DNA of 64,000 nt from Streptomyces lienomycini (GTDB taxonomy: Bacteria; Actinomycetota; Actinomycetes; Streptomycetales; Streptomycetaceae), in the NCBI RefSeq assembly GCF_027947595.1, contig NZ_CP116257.1, positions 1,054,001 through 1,118,000 on the forward strand, written 5' to 3'. The notes under the pieces are model-generated. The model had not been told where the DNA came from. It did not search any database and saw only the letters and a program-made list of their open reading frames with translations. Within the stretch, counting starts at the first letter, position 1. Every line of letters begins with the position of its first letter. This document shows, one piece after another, positions 42,707-51,563 of this stretch. The translations under genes were made by a program, and so were the position numbers.

Positions 42707-44374
42707 TCAGGCGAGCCCGGGGCCGCGCACCGGAATCGTCGTGAACGTCGGCGCGGGCGCCGGGTCCTGGAAGAAGTCGTTGCCCTTGTCGTCCACCACG
42801 ACGAACGCCGGGAAGTCCTCGACCTCGATCTTCCAGACCGCCTCCATGCCGAGCTCCTCGTACTCGACGACCTCGACCTTCTTGATGCAGTCCTGCGCGA
42901 GCCGCGCCGCGGGACCGCCGATGGAGCCCAGGTAGAAGCCGCCGTGCGTGTCGCACGCGTCGGTGACCTGCTTGCTCCGGTTGCCCTTGGCCAGCATCAC
43001 CTTCGAGCCGCCCGCCGCCTGGAACTGCTCCACGTAGGAGTCCATGCGTCCGGCGGTGGTCGGACCGAAGGACCCGGACGCGTACCCCTCCGGCGTCTTC
43101 GCGGGGCCCGCGTAGTACACCGGGTGGTCCTTCAGGTACTGCGGCATCTCCTCGCCCGCGTCCAGCCGCTCCTTGATCTTGGCGTGCGCGATGTCGCGGG
43201 CCACGACCAGCGGGCCGGTCAGCGACAGCCGGGTCTTGACCGGGTGCCTGGTCAGCTCGGCGAGGATGTCGTCCATCGGCCGGTTGAGGTCGATCTTCAC
43301 GACGTCGCCGTCGGCCTCGAGGTGCTCGTCCGTCGTCTCCGGCAGGAACCGCGCCGGGTCGGTCTCCAACTGCTCCAGGAAGACGCCCTCGGCGGTGATC
43401 TTCGCGACCGCCTGCCGGTCCGCCGAGCAGGACACCGCGATGGCGACCGGGCAGGACGCCCCGTGCCGGGGCAGGCGCACCACGCGGACGTCGTGGCAGA
43501 AGTACTTGCCGCCGAACTGCGCGCCGATGCCGATCTTCTGGGTCAGCTCGAAGACCTTCTCCTCCAGGTCCTGGTCCCGGAAGCCGTGCCCGAGCTCCGA
43601 GCCCTCGGCGGGGATCTCGTCCAGGTAGTGGGCGGAGGCGTACTTCGCGGTCTTCAGCGCGTACTCGGCCGACGTGCCGCCGACGACGATGGCCAGGTGG
43701 TACGGCGGGCAGGCGGCCGTACCGAGCGAGCGGATCTTCTCCTCCAGGAACTTCATCATGGAGGACTCGTTCAGGACGGCCTTCGTCTCCTGGTAGAGGA
43801 ACGACTTGTTGGCCGAGCCGCCGCCCTTCGCCATGAACAGGAACTTGTAGGCGCCGCCGTCGGTCGCGTACAGCTCGATCTGCGCCGGGAGGTTGGAGCC
43901 GGTGTTCTTCTCCTCCCACATGGTCAGCGGCGCCATCTGCGAGTAGCGCAGGTTCAGGTTCTTGTAGGCGTCGTAGATGCCCCGGCTCAGGGCCTCCTCG
44001 TCGCCGCCCGCGGTGAGCACGTTCTGGCCGCGCTTGCCCATGACGATCGCCGTGCCGGTGTCCTGGCACATCGGGAGCACGCCCGCCGCCGCGATGTTCG
44101 CGTTCTTCAGCAGGTCCAGGGCGACGAACTTGTCGTTGCCGGACGCCTCCGGGTCGTCGACGATGCGGCGCAGCTGCGCCAGGTGGGCCGGGCGCAGGTA
44201 GTGCTGGATGTCGTGAACGGCCTCCTCGGCCAGCTTGCGCAGGGCCTCCGGCTCCACCTTGAGGAACGTCCGCCCGTCGGCCTCGAAGGTGGAGACACCT
44301 TCGGCGGTCACCAGCCGGTACGGAGTGGTGTCCTCGCCCTGGGGGAGCAGATCGGTGTACGCGAACTCAGGCAT
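42707..44374 (-). CDS. Class I (iron-sulfur) fumarate hydratase
   Basis: A 555-residue fumarase with the N-terminal alpha domain and C-terminal beta domain fused, as in FumA/FumB. Cluster ligands are expected in [28 protein letters not shown] and the SCSADR block; [16 protein letters not shown] and [12 protein letters not shown] belong to the beta domain. [4Fe-4S] enzymes of this class are oxygen-sensitive. ATG 44374 is chosen because GAGGA stands nine bases upstream; ATG 44383 is too close to it. Confidence 0.93.
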   Translation of the reverse strand: MPEFAYTDLLPQGEDTTPYRLVTAEGVSTFEADGRTFLKVEPEALRKLAEEAVHDIQHYLRPAHLAQLRRIVDDPEASGNDKFVALDLLKNANIAAAGVLPMCQDTGTAIVMGKRGQNVLTAGGDEEALSRGIYDAYKNLNLRYSQMAPLTMWEEKNTGSNLPAQIELYATDGGAYKFLFMAKGGGSANKSFLYQETKAVLNESSMMKFLEEKIRSLGTAACPPYHLAIVVGGTSAEYALKTAKYASAHYLDEIPAEGSELGHGFRDQDLEEKVFELTQKIGIGAQFGGKYFCHDVRVVRLPRHGASCPVAIAVSCSADRQAVAKITAEGVFLEQLETDPARFLPETTDEHLEADGDVVKIDLNRPMDDILAELTRHPVKTRLSLTGPLVVARDIAHAKIKERLDAGEEMPQYLKDHPVYYAGPAKTPEGYASGSFGPTTAGRMDSYVEQFQAAGGSKVMLAKGNRSKQVTDACDTHGGFYLGSIGGPAARLAQDCIKKVEVVEYEELGMEAVWKIEVEDFPAFVVVDDKGNDFFQDPAPAPTFTTIPVRGPGLA

Positions 44375-44563
44375 CTCGCCCATTCCTCACTCGGCATCAC
44401 GCGCGGCTGGATTCCTCAGCAACGACGGCTGGCCTCCATTGGCAGCGCCAACCAGCGTAAATCCTGCCCGGGGCGCCGAGCCGGTGAGGTAAGGCTCAGT
44501 CGCCCGGGACAAGGTTGTCCACAGGGCTGGTCGCGATCTATCGCGTTTCGGTACTCTGCTGCC

Positions 44564-45243
44564 GTGGACCTTCACAAGCACGCCTCAGCCGCACCGAGCA
44601 CCGCCGAGCTGCGCGCCTCGGACGCCGACCGCGACCGCGTCGCCGACATGCTGCGCGAAGCCCTCGCCGAGGGGCGGCTCACCTCCGAGGAGCACGCCGA
44701 GCGCGTCGAGGGCGTGCTGGCCGCCAAGACCGTCGGCGAGCTCGACGTCTTCGTGCGGGACCTGCCCGCCGCGCACCGCGCCGGGGGCGCCGCGCCCCGG
44801 CTCCCGGCCGCCCCACCGCCGGCGCCATCCCGGCGGAGCCCGACGAGAACGTGGTGGCGGTCTTCAGCAGCGCCGTCCGCAAGGGCCGCTGGCGGGCCAA
44901 CCGCCGCATCCACGCGTACGCGGTCTTCGGCAGCGTCGAGATAGACCTCAGCGAGGCGGTCTTCGAGTACCAGCAGGTCGTCATCAAGGCGTTCTCCGTC
45001 TTCGGCAGCGTCGATGTCCGCGTCCCGGAGAACGTGTCGGTGCGCGGCGCGGGCGGCTGTGTCCTCGGCAGCTTCGAGGTCCACACCCACGACTCCACCG
45101 AGGCCCAAGCCCCCGTCGTCTACGTGGACGGCTGGGCCGTGCTGGGCAGCGTCGAGGCGCGTCCCAAGCGCGGCAAGATCGTCGCGGACATCCTCGACCG
45201 GGTGCAGCGCCGGGTCGAGAAGGGGGTGCGCAAGCACTTGTAG
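44564..45243 (+). pseudogene. DUF1707 / LiaF-like (DUF2154) protein, frameshifted
   Basis: GTG 44564 starts a DUF1707 domain: TAELRASDADRDRVADMLRE, LTSEEHAERVEGVLAAKTVG. After RAGGAAPRLPAAPP the frame is lost near 44805-44830, and the C-terminal part continues in another frame as ENVVAVFSSAVRKGRWRANR with the glycine-ladder repeats FGSVEIDLSEAVFE and FGSVDVRVPENVSV, ending at 45241-45243. The two halves form one normal 226-residue protein if a single base is restored. Similar proteins occur in most actinobacteria; LiaF-like domains act in cell-envelope stress sensing. Confidence 0.85.
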
Positions 45244-45263
45244 CGCGGCCCCGGCAGTGGTGG

Positions 45264-45288
45264 GGAACCCTGTGCATAGGCACGCGTA
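45264..45288 (+). promoter_or_regulatory. Possible ECF-type promoter of the WhiB-like gene
   Basis: GGAAC (45264-45268), 16 bases, then CGTA (45285-45288), resembling promoters of Streptomyces ECF sigma factors such as SigE. It ends 60 bases before the start codon. Pattern match only. Confidence 0.25.
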
Positions 45289-45348
45289 CAACGGGTAAGC
45301 CTTGACGCATCGTCTCTCGCTAGCGAAGCCGTCGTCAGGAGTAGACCC

Positions 45349-45726
45349 GTGCTGCAACCGCCGCATTCGTCCCTGCAGGTAGCTGCCGTTCCGGCCCAGC
45401 GGGGGCCCGTGCGGGACAGGGACCAAGACGCTCCCTGGCACACCGAGGCGGTGTGCCGGCGCGACGAGGCCGGACTGTTCTTCGCCCCCTCCAAGGAACC
45501 GACCGCCGCCCGGCTCTCCCGCGAAGAGGCCGCCAAGCGCGTCTGCGCGCGCTGTCCGGTCATGGTCGAGTGCCGTGAGCACGCTCTGCTGCAACCCGAG
45601 CCCTACGGCGTCTGGGGCGGCCTCACCGCCGCCGAACGCCGCGTCGTCCTGGCCCGGCGCCGCCGCCGCGACGTGGAACTCAAGAACGCCGCCCGCACGA
45701 CGGGCCGCATAGCGGCGGCCGGCTGA
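45349..45726 (+). CDS. wblI: WhiB-like iron-sulfur regulator, WblI type
   Basis: A 125-residue WhiB-like protein. The four cluster-binding Cys are in AVCRRDEAGLFF and CARCPVMVEC; the GVWGG turn (YGVWGGLTAAERR) and the basic C-terminal ARRRRR follow. Wbl proteins bind the primary sigma factor and change promoter choice in development and stress. Its place between the DUF1707 protein and glpX, two genes from the fumarases, matches S. coelicolor wblI (recalled as SCO5046). GTG 45349 is preceded by AGGAG. Confidence 0.9.
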   Translation: MLQPPHSSLQVAAVPAQRGPVRDRDQDAPWHTEAVCRRDEAGLFFAPSKEPTAARLSREEAAKRVCARCPVMVECREHALLQPEPYGVWGGLTAAERRVVLARRRRRDVELKNAARTTGRIAAAG

Positions 45727-45740
45727 CACCCCGCACCACA

Positions 45741-45772
45741 GAGGGCGCCCCCTCCGCACAGGGGGCGCCCTC
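45741..45772 (+). terminator. Terminator after the WhiB-like gene
   Basis: GAGGGCGCCCCCT (45741-45753) and AGGGGGCGCCCTC (45760-45772) are perfect 13-base arms. Confidence 0.85.
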
Positions 45773-45850
45773 TGCCACACCGAAACATCACCGCTCGCAT
45801 GGGCGGACGCGACCGGCGGGGCCTCCTGACGCCGGGGGCCGCAGTCGCCT

Positions 45851-45925
45851 CAGGGGCGCGGGGCCGTGTCCGACCTGCGGCTCCGCCGCGTGGGCGCGAC
45901 GAGCCACGACGGCGCCGCAGACGCC
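45851..45925. repeat. Streptomyces-type intergenic repeat element
   Basis: The stretch with GGGGCGCGGGGCC, TGCGGCTCCGCCGCGTGGG, CGCGACGAGCCACGACGG and CGCCGCAGACG is the familiar short repeat found between many convergent Streptomyces genes; recognition is from memory. It contains its own hairpin (GCGGCTCCGCCGC) and lies between wblI (+) and glpX (-). Confidence 0.55.
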
Positions 45926-45973
45926 TCGCGACTCGCACCCCCACCCACTAGGCGCCCCGCGAAACCGGCGGAG

Positions 45974-47005
45974 TCACTTCGCCCGGTCGAAGTCCACCGC
46001 GCTGTAGGCCCGCAGCTTGCTCAGCCGGTGCTCGGAGTCGATCCGCCGCACCGTGCCCGACTTGGAGCGCATCACGATCGAGTCGGTCGTGGCCGTCTCC
46101 GACCGGTACCGCACCCCGCGCAGCAGTTCGCCGTCGGTGATGCCGGTGGCGACGAAGAAGACGTTGTCCCCGGAGACCAGGTCGTCGGTGGTCAGCACCC
46201 GGTCCAGGTCGTGCCCGGCGTCCACCGCGCGCTGCCGCTCCTCGTCGTCCTTGGGCCACAGCTTGCCCTGGATGGTGCCGCCCAGGCACTTCACGGCACA
46301 GGCCGAGATGATGCCCTCCGGGGTGCCGCCGATGCCGAGCAGCAGGTCGATGCCAGTGCCCTCGCGCAGGGCGAGGATGGAACCGGCCACGTCGCCGTCC
46401 GAGATCAGCTTGATGCGTGCGCCGGTCTCCCGGACCTCCTTGATGAGGCCCCGGTGCCGGGGCCGGTCGAGGATGACGACGGTGACGTCCTCGGGGGTGC
46501 GCCGCTTGGCCTTGGCGATCCGGCGGATGTTCACGGACACGGGCGCGTTGATGTCGACGAAGTCGGCGGCCTCCGGACCCGTGACCAGCTTGTCCATGTA
46601 GAACACGGCGGACGGGTCGAACATGGAGCCGCGCTCGGCCGCGGCCAGCACCGCGATCGCGTTGGTCATGCCGTTGGCGGTCAGCGTGGTGCCGTCGATC
46701 GGGTCGACGGCGATGTCGACCTCGGCCCCGGTGCCGTCGCCGACCCGCTCCCCGTTGAAGAGCATCGGGGCCTCGTCCTTCTCGCCTTCGCCGATGACGA
46801 CGACGCCGTTCATCGAGACGGTGTGGACGAGGGTCCGCATGGCACGCACCGCTGCGCCGTCGGCGCCGTTCTTGTCGCCGCGGCCGACCCAGCGGCCGGC
46901 GGCCATCGCCGCGGCTTCGGTGACCCGCACCAGCTCCATGGCGAGGTTGCGGTCGGGGGCCTCCGAGGGGACGTCCAGCTCGGACGGAAGATGATGCTCG
47001 GTCAT
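45974..47005 (-). CDS. glpX: Class II fructose-1,6-bisphosphatase GlpX
   Basis: A 343-residue enzyme of gluconeogenesis releasing phosphate from fructose-1,6-bisphosphate. Metal- and substrate-binding motifs: [25 protein letters not shown], and [17 protein letters not shown] 47005 has AAAGG nine bases upstream; the longer open frame to 47113 lacks a good start. Stands opposite the DUF4245 gene. Confidence 0.95.
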   Translation of the reverse strand: MTEHHLPSELDVPSEAPDRNLAMELVRVTEAAAMAAGRWVGRGDKNGADGAAVRAMRTLVHTVSMNGVVVIGEGEKDEAPMLFNGERVGDGTGAEVDIAVDPIDGTTLTANGMTNAIAVLAAAERGSMFDPSAVFYMDKLVTGPEAADFVDINAPVSVNIRRIAKAKRRTPEDVTVVILDRPRHRGLIKEVRETGARIKLISDGDVAGSILALREGTGIDLLLGIGGTPEGIISACAVKCLGGTIQGKLWPKDDEERQRAVDAGHDLDRVLTTDDLVSGDNVFFVATGITDGELLRGVRYRSETATTDSIVMRSKSGTVRRIDSEHRLSKLRAYSAVDFDRAK

Positions 47006-47130
47006 CGGAACGCACCTTTCTGATACGACGACGGCCGGATGAGGGTGTGCCCCGACTCTATCGCCAGTCCGACAAAATGAGCAGGGGACCCCACGTATGA
47101 GCGGAGCAGGCACCTGCGACGATAGGGGGC

Positions 47131-47664
47131 GTGGCAGGTACGAAAGGCAAGCAGAAGTCGGCCCGGGACATGGTTCTCTCCCTGGGCGTCATCGTCCTCG
47201 CGGCGGGCGTGATCTGGATCTTCATCCCGCACGACGACGGCGAACCGGACCTCAAGCGGGTCGACTACCGGGTCGAGCTGCTGACCGCGCAGCGCGCCGC
47301 GTCGTACCCGGTGGCCGCGCCGCAGGGGCTGTCGCAGGACTGGAAGGCGACCTCCGTCCGCTTCCGGGGCGACGACTCCGACGCGTGGCACCTCGGCTTC
47401 CGCGCCCCGGACGGCGAGTACGTGGCGGTGGAGCAGTCCACGAAGAAGCCGTCGACGTTCATCGCCGACGCCAGCCAGGGGGCACGGGCGACCGAGCGGA
47501 CCGACGAGATCGGCGGCCGGACGTGGACGCGGTACACGGGCGGCCGGTACGACGCGCTGGTGCTCCAGGGGGGCGACGGCATGAAGGGCGCCACGACGGT
47601 GGTGGCCGGCACCGGGTCGTTCGAGCAGCTCACCAAGATGGCGGCGGCACTGGAACTGGCGTGA
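47131..47664 (+). CDS. DUF4245 membrane-anchored protein
   Basis: A 177-residue protein with an N-terminal anchor ([20 protein letters not shown]) and an extracytoplasmic domain containing [37 protein letters not shown] and the conserved [10 protein letters not shown]. Function unknown; it is usually next to glpX in Streptomyces. GTG 47131. A very strong terminator follows. Confidence 0.85.
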   Translation: MAGTKGKQKSARDMVLSLGVIVLAAGVIWIFIPHDDGEPDLKRVDYRVELLTAQRAASYPVAAPQGLSQDWKATSVRFRGDDSDAWHLGFRAPDGEYVAVEQSTKKPSTFIADASQGARATERTDEIGGRTWTRYTGGRYDALVLQGGDGMKGATTVVAGTGSFEQLTKMAAALELA

Positions 47665-47716
47665 GCCCACCCGTCGGCACGGCGCACACGGCGACGCGGA
47701 CGGGACGCGATCAGGA

Positions 47717-47770
47717 AGCGAACGGCGAAGCCCCCGGCCGGGGGAATCCGGCCGGGGGCTTCGCCGTTCG
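47717..47770. terminator. Bidirectional terminator, perfect 24-base arms
   Basis: Arms 47717-47740 and 47747-47770 are perfectly complementary around a GGGAAT loop, between DUF4245 (+) and the nitroreductase-family gene (-). It is the longest perfect inverted repeat I found in the window. Confidence 0.92.
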
Positions 47771-47787
47771 CGGGTGCTCCGCGTGCG

Positions 47788-48378
47788 TCAGACCGTGGTG
47801 ACGACCTGCTCGTACGCGAGGCGCGGCGAGCGCGGGAACCAGGCGTCGGGGCCCGGGCGGCCGATGTTGACGACCATCAGCGGGGTGTGGTCGTCGTCCA
47901 GGAACTCCTTGCGCACACCCTCGAAGTCGACGCCGGTCATCGGCCCGGCGGCCAGACCCGCGGCGCGGACGCCGACGATGAAGTACGCGGCCTGCAGGGC
48001 GGCGTTCAGGGAGGCGGCGCCCTCGCGCACCGGACGCTCGCTGAAGAAGGCGTCCTTGACCTGGGGGGCGTGCGGGAAGAGGTCCGGCAGCTCCTCGTGG
48101 AACTCGTTGTCCGCGGACAGGATCGCGACCAGCGGGGCGGCGGCCGTCTTGGGCCGGTTGCCCTCGCCCATGTGCCGGACGAGACGCTCGCGGGCCTCGG
48201 GGGAGCGGACCAGCGTGATGCGCAGCGGCGACTGGTTGAAGGCGGTCGGACCGTACTTGACCAGGTCGTAGATCGCCTGGACCTGCTCGTCGGTCACCGG
48301 CTCGTCGGTGAAGGTGTTCGCGGTGCGGGCCTCGCGGAACAGCAGGTCCTGGGCGGCGGCGTCAAGAACGAGAGACAT
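47788..48378 (-). CDS. Nitroreductase-family malonic semialdehyde reductase (RutE-like)
   Basis: A 196-residue FMN-dependent oxidoreductase of the HadB/RutE branch: LFREARTANTFTDEPVTDEQ, YGPTAFNQSPLRITLV (with the FNQSP motif of the branch), GPMTGVDFEGVRKEF. RutE reduces malonic semialdehyde to 3-hydroxypropionate in pyrimidine degradation; no other rut gene is nearby, so the substrate is uncertain. ATG 48378 with GGAAGA upstream. A MarR-like palindrome lies about 85 bases upstream. Confidence 0.85.
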   Translation of the reverse strand: MSLVLDAAAQDLLFREARTANTFTDEPVTDEQVQAIYDLVKYGPTAFNQSPLRITLVRSPEARERLVRHMGEGNRPKTAAAPLVAILSADNEFHEELPDLFPHAPQVKDAFFSERPVREGAASLNAALQAAYFIVGVRAAGLAAGPMTGVDFEGVRKEFLDDDHTPLMVVNIGRPGPDAWFPRSPRLAYEQVVTTV

Positions 48379-48460
48379 GCGTGATCTTCCTCGGGGGTGC
48401 GTCGGCTGCGCGCGGCGTGGGGGCCGGGAGCCGTTGACGGGGACGACACTACGACAAAGA

Positions 48461-48475
48461 AGTTCAAGCTTCAAC
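48461..48475 (-). promoter_or_regulatory. Possible MarR-type operator
   Basis: AGTTCAAGCTTCAACC contains TTCAAG/CTTCAA, an inverted repeat with one mismatch pair, of the type bound by MarR-family regulators. It lies in the short A/T-richer stretch between the reductase gene (-) and the dehydrogenase gene (+) and could serve either. No MarR gene is next to it. Confidence 0.35.
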
Positions 48476-48602
48476 CAAATGGGGAGTGTGGTGATCCGCT
48501 TCACACGCCCGCCCGGGTGAGGAGCCCCTGGCGTGTTCGGGGCCGGGTGTGTCGAGGGAGGGGGCTTTATGTGGAGTGCGCCTATATGACGGTGCGAAAT
48601 CC

Positions 48603-49919
48603 ATGTCATCCTTCGCCGGCAGTGATGTGTCCGCGCTGACCGTCGCGGTCGTGGGCCTCGGATACGTCGGACTGCCCACCGCGCTCGCCCTCTCCGACGC
48701 CGGCGCCACCGTCATCGGCGTCGACAGCAGCCCGGCCAGGCTGCGGGCCGTCGCCCGCGGAGCCGTGGACCTGCTCCCGCTGCACCACGCCCAACTCGCC
48801 TGCGCCTCCGCCGGCGACCGCTTCCGCCTCACCTCGGACGCCACGGCCGTGAGCACCGCGGACGCCGTGGTCATCTGCGTGCCGACCCCCGTCGACGCCC
48901 GGCGCGAGCCCGGCCTCACCGCGCTGAGCGCCGCCTGCGCCTCGGTGGTGGAACACGCCGTGCCCGGCCAGCTGATCGTGCTCACCTCCACCAGCTACGT
49001 GGGCACCACCCGCGACCTCCTCCTCGAACCGCTGCGGTCCCGCGGGTTCACCGTCGACGAGGACGTGTACGTGGCCTTCGCCCCCGAGCGGATCGACCCC
49101 GGCAACGAACACCACACCCCCGAACGCACCCCGCGCCTGGTCGGCGGCGCCGGACCGCGCAGCAGCGGGGCCGCCGCGGCCCTGCTCGCCCCGACGGCCT
49201 CCCTCGTCCGCACGGTCCCCGACCCCGAGACCGCCGAGATGGCCAAGCTCTGGGAGAACACCTACCGGGCCGTCAACATCGCCCTCGCCAACGAACTCGC
49301 CGACGCCTGCGCCTCCCTCGGCCTGGCCCCGGCCCCGGTGATCGAGGCGGCGGCGACCAAGCCGTACGGCTTCATGCCCTTCTACCCCGGGCCCGGCGTC
49401 GGCGGCCACTGCATCCCCTGCGACCCGCACTACCTGCTCTGGCAGCTCGGCAAGGTCCGCCAGCAGGCGCCGCTGGTGGCCACCGCCCTCGCGGCCAACA
49501 GCGGCAGGCCCGCCCGGATCACCGAACGCGCCCTGGACCTGCTGGCCGCCTCCGCCGTTCCCGCGCGGGGCGCCCGGGTGCTGCTGATCGGCGTCGCCTA
49601 CAAGGAGGGCGTGGCGGACGTCCGGGAGAGCCCCGCCCTGGAGATCCTCGCCGGTCTGGCGGCGGCCGGAGCGGACGTCGCCTACTGCGACCCCCTGGTG
49701 CCCTCGCTCCGCGTCGGCACCGACGCGCTGCGCCACGTGCCGGACCCGCACGGCCGCCCGTGGGACCTGGTCGTCCTGCACACCGTCCACGCCGTACACG
49801 ACCTGACCTGGCTGTCCGCCGTCGACGCCCCGCCCGTCCTGGACACCCGGCAGCGCGGACCCCTCCCGAGGGCGGCGTCCGGGAGCGGTGCCCTCCCCCC
49901 GGCCGAGGTGACCGCATGA
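48603..49919 (+). CDS. Nucleotide-sugar (UDP-sugar) 6-dehydrogenase
   Basis: A 438-residue enzyme of the UDP-glucose/UDP-GlcNAc/UDP-ManNAc dehydrogenase family. NAD-binding GLGYVGLPTALALSDAG near residue 18; EMAKLWENTYRAVNIALANE in the middle domain; the catalytic Cys in GVGGHCIPCDPHYL near residue 269; C-terminal UDP-binding domain with LLIGVAYKEGVADVRESP. KPYGFMPFYPGPG resembles the WecC/WbpA branch more than UDP-glucose dehydrogenases, so the product may be a UDP-N-acetylhexosaminuronate. ATG 48603. Its stop overlaps the glycosyltransferase start (ATGA). Confidence 0.88.
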   Translation: MSSFAGSDVSALTVAVVGLGYVGLPTALALSDAGATVIGVDSSPARLRAVARGAVDLLPLHHAQLACASAGDRFRLTSDATAVSTADAVVICVPTPVDARREPGLTALSAACASVVEHAVPGQLIVLTSTSYVGTTRDLLLEPLRSRGFTVDEDVYVAFAPERIDPGNEHHTPERTPRLVGGAGPRSSGAAAALLAPTASLVRTVPDPETAEMAKLWENTYRAVNIALANELADACASLGLAPAPVIEAAATKPYGFMPFYPGPGVGGHCIPCDPHYLLWQLGKVRQQAPLVATALAANSGRPARITERALDLLAASAVPARGARVLLIGVAYKEGVADVRESPALEILAGLAAAGADVAYCDPLVPSLRVGTDALRHVPDPHGRPWDLVVLHTVHAVHDLTWLSAVDAPPVLDTRQRGPLPRAASGSGALPPAEVTA

Positions 49920-51403
49920 CCGTCCTGCGCCCCGGCCACGGGCCGGCCTCCCCGCTCCCCGCGGGCCTCCGCCACCGGCTCGGCATCCGTCCCGGAACCC
50001 GGCTCCGCGCCCGCCTCGACGCCCTGGACCCCCGGGTCCGCCGCGACGTCGTACGGCTGCTCACCCTCCTCGCCCTGCTGCCCCTCCTGCTCCTGCTGGC
50101 CCGCCGCGCCGTCCGCCTGCCCCACGCCTTCGACCTGCTCACGCTGTACGGCCTCGCCGTGCTGGCCGGAACCGTCGGCCTCCTCCACCTCGCCTACAGC
50201 CGTTACGACGACCCGGCCCTGCGCCCGCTGCGCGGCCGCCCGCGCCACGCCGACGCCTTCCCGGCCCTCCCCGCCGAGCCCCGGGTGAGCTTCCTGCTGG
50301 CCGTGCGCAACGAACGCGCGCACATCGAGGCCTGCGTGCGTTCCATGGCCGCCGTCGACTACCCCGACCTCCAGCTCGTCGTGGTCGACGACGCCTCCGA
50401 CGACGGCACGCCGGAGGTCCTGGAACGCCTCGCGGAGGAGCTGCCGATCACCCTGATCCGGCTGGCGGACAACCTCGGCAAGAAGGGCGCGCTGGTCCGC
50501 GCCTGCGCCGTCGCCGACGGGGACGTCCTCCTCTTCACCGACTCCGACTGCGTCGTCGCGCCGGACGCCGTACGGCACTGCGTCACCGCCCTGGTCCGGC
50601 ACCCGGAACTGGGCGTGGTCAGCGGGCACTGCCGGGCGCTCAACACCGACGCCGGTCTGCTGGCCCGCGTCCAGGACATCTGGTACGAGGGGCAGTTCCG
50701 GATCAGCAAGGCCGCCGAGGCGTCCTTCGGCTCGGTGTCCTGCGTCTCCGGACCGCTTGCCGCCTTCCGCCGGGAGGCGGTCTGGAACTACCTGCCCGCC
50801 TGGGCCGAGGACCGCTTCCTCGGCGCCCCCTTCCGCTTCGCCACCGACCGCCAGCTCACCGGCTACGTCCTCGGCCAGGCCTGGCGCGGCCGCGCCCTCA
50901 AGGACCGGCACGCCGACTCCCCCTTCGTCCGCGAGCACGACTACCCCGAGCTGCGCTGGGAGGTCGGCTACACCCGTGCCGCCCGCGTCTGGACCCGGGT
51001 GCCGTCCCGCCCCGCCCCCTTCCTGCGCCAGCAGATCAGGTGGAAGAAGAGCTTCGTCAGGAACCTGTTCTTCACCGGCCGCTTCATGTGGCGCCGGGGC
51101 CCGGCCGCCGCCGCGCTGTACTACGGGCACGCCCTGTGGGTGATCGCGGCGCCCGTCCTCGTCGCACGCCACCTGCTGTGGGCCCCGCTGCACCCGGCCG
51201 GTCTGCTCACCCTGCTCTACCTGGGCGGGGTCGTCCTCAAGGGGTGCGTCTGGGGCCTCGCCTACCGGATCGACCATCCGGGGGACCGCGCCTGGCGCTA
51301 CCGCCCCCTGATGAGCCTGCTGTCCTGCTGCGTACTGGCCTGGCTGCTGCCGTACGCCCTGCTCACCCTGCGCCGCAACGTCTGGTCGAGGAGTGCCGCA
51401 TGA
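49916..51403 (+). CDS. Processive GT2 polysaccharide synthase (HAS/PgaC-like)
   Basis: A 495-residue membrane glycosyltransferase: two N-terminal helices (about 45-65 and 75-92), a cytoplasmic GT2 domain (FLLAVRNERAHIEACVRSM, VVVDDASDDGT, LLFTDSDCVV), and several C-terminal helices. QQIRWKKS is the QXXRW motif of processive synthases such as hyaluronan, chitin and poly-GlcNAc synthases. It would make and extrude a polymer across the membrane, using the sugar supplied by the dehydrogenase next door. ATG 49916 overlaps the stop before it; its own stop overlaps the next start. Confidence 0.88.
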   Translation: MTVLRPGHGPASPLPAGLRHRLGIRPGTRLRARLDALDPRVRRDVVRLLTLLALLPLLLLLARRAVRLPHAFDLLTLYGLAVLAGTVGLLHLAYSRYDDPALRPLRGRPRHADAFPALPAEPRVSFLLAVRNERAHIEACVRSMAAVDYPDLQLVVVDDASDDGTPEVLERLAEELPITLIRLADNLGKKGALVRACAVADGDVLLFTDSDCVVAPDAVRHCVTALVRHPELGVVSGHCRALNTDAGLLARVQDIWYEGQFRISKAAEASFGSVSCVSGPLAAFRREAVWNYLPAWAEDRFLGAPFRFATDRQLTGYVLGQAWRGRALKDRHADSPFVREHDYPELRWEVGYTRAARVWTRVPSRPAPFLRQQIRWKKSFVRNLFFTGRFMWRRGPAAAALYYGHALWVIAAPVLVARHLLWAPLHPAGLLTLLYLGGVVLKGCVWGLAYRIDHPGDRAWRYRPLMSLLSCCVLAWLLPYALLTLRRNVWSRSAA

Positions 51404-51507
51404 GAACCCTGCTGCGCGGGCTGGGCCGCTCGCTCGCCGTCGGCGTCACCTTCGCCGCCGTCGCTCTGGTCTACCTGTTCGTCTTCACCCGGGGACGGTT
51501 GACGTGA
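51400..51507 (+). CDS. 35-residue single-pass membrane peptide
   Basis: ATG 51400 overlaps the synthase stop (ATGA), and its stop TGA at 51505-51507 overlaps the deacetylase start (GTGA). The peptide has a basic N terminus (RTLLRGLGRSL), one hydrophobic helix (AVGVTFAAVALVYLFVF) and a short basic end. The double overlap argues for real translation. Position resembles small synthase partners such as PgaD, though it is much shorter and not similar in sequence. Confidence 0.6.
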   Translation: MRTLLRGLGRSLAVGVTFAAVALVYLFVFTRGRLT

Positions 51508-51563
51508 CGGCCGACGTGACGGCCGACGCGACGGCCGACGTGACGGCCGACGTGAATCGCGAC
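51504..51563 (+). repeat. 12-base tandem repeat at the start of the deacetylase gene
   Basis: GTGACGGCCGAC at 51504, 51516 and 51540, GCGACGGCCGAC at 51528, and a diverged GTGAATCGCGAC at 51552. Each encodes Val/Ala-Thr-Ala-Asp, and four of the five begin with an in-frame GTG that could serve as start. Confidence 0.9.

Noticed and set aside
41150..44944. A 1264-codon open frame on the plus strand
   Set aside because: It runs antisense to both fumarase genes and only its last part is the start of the DUF1707 gene. The rest is a shadow caused by high G+C; both minus-strand genes are unmistakable.
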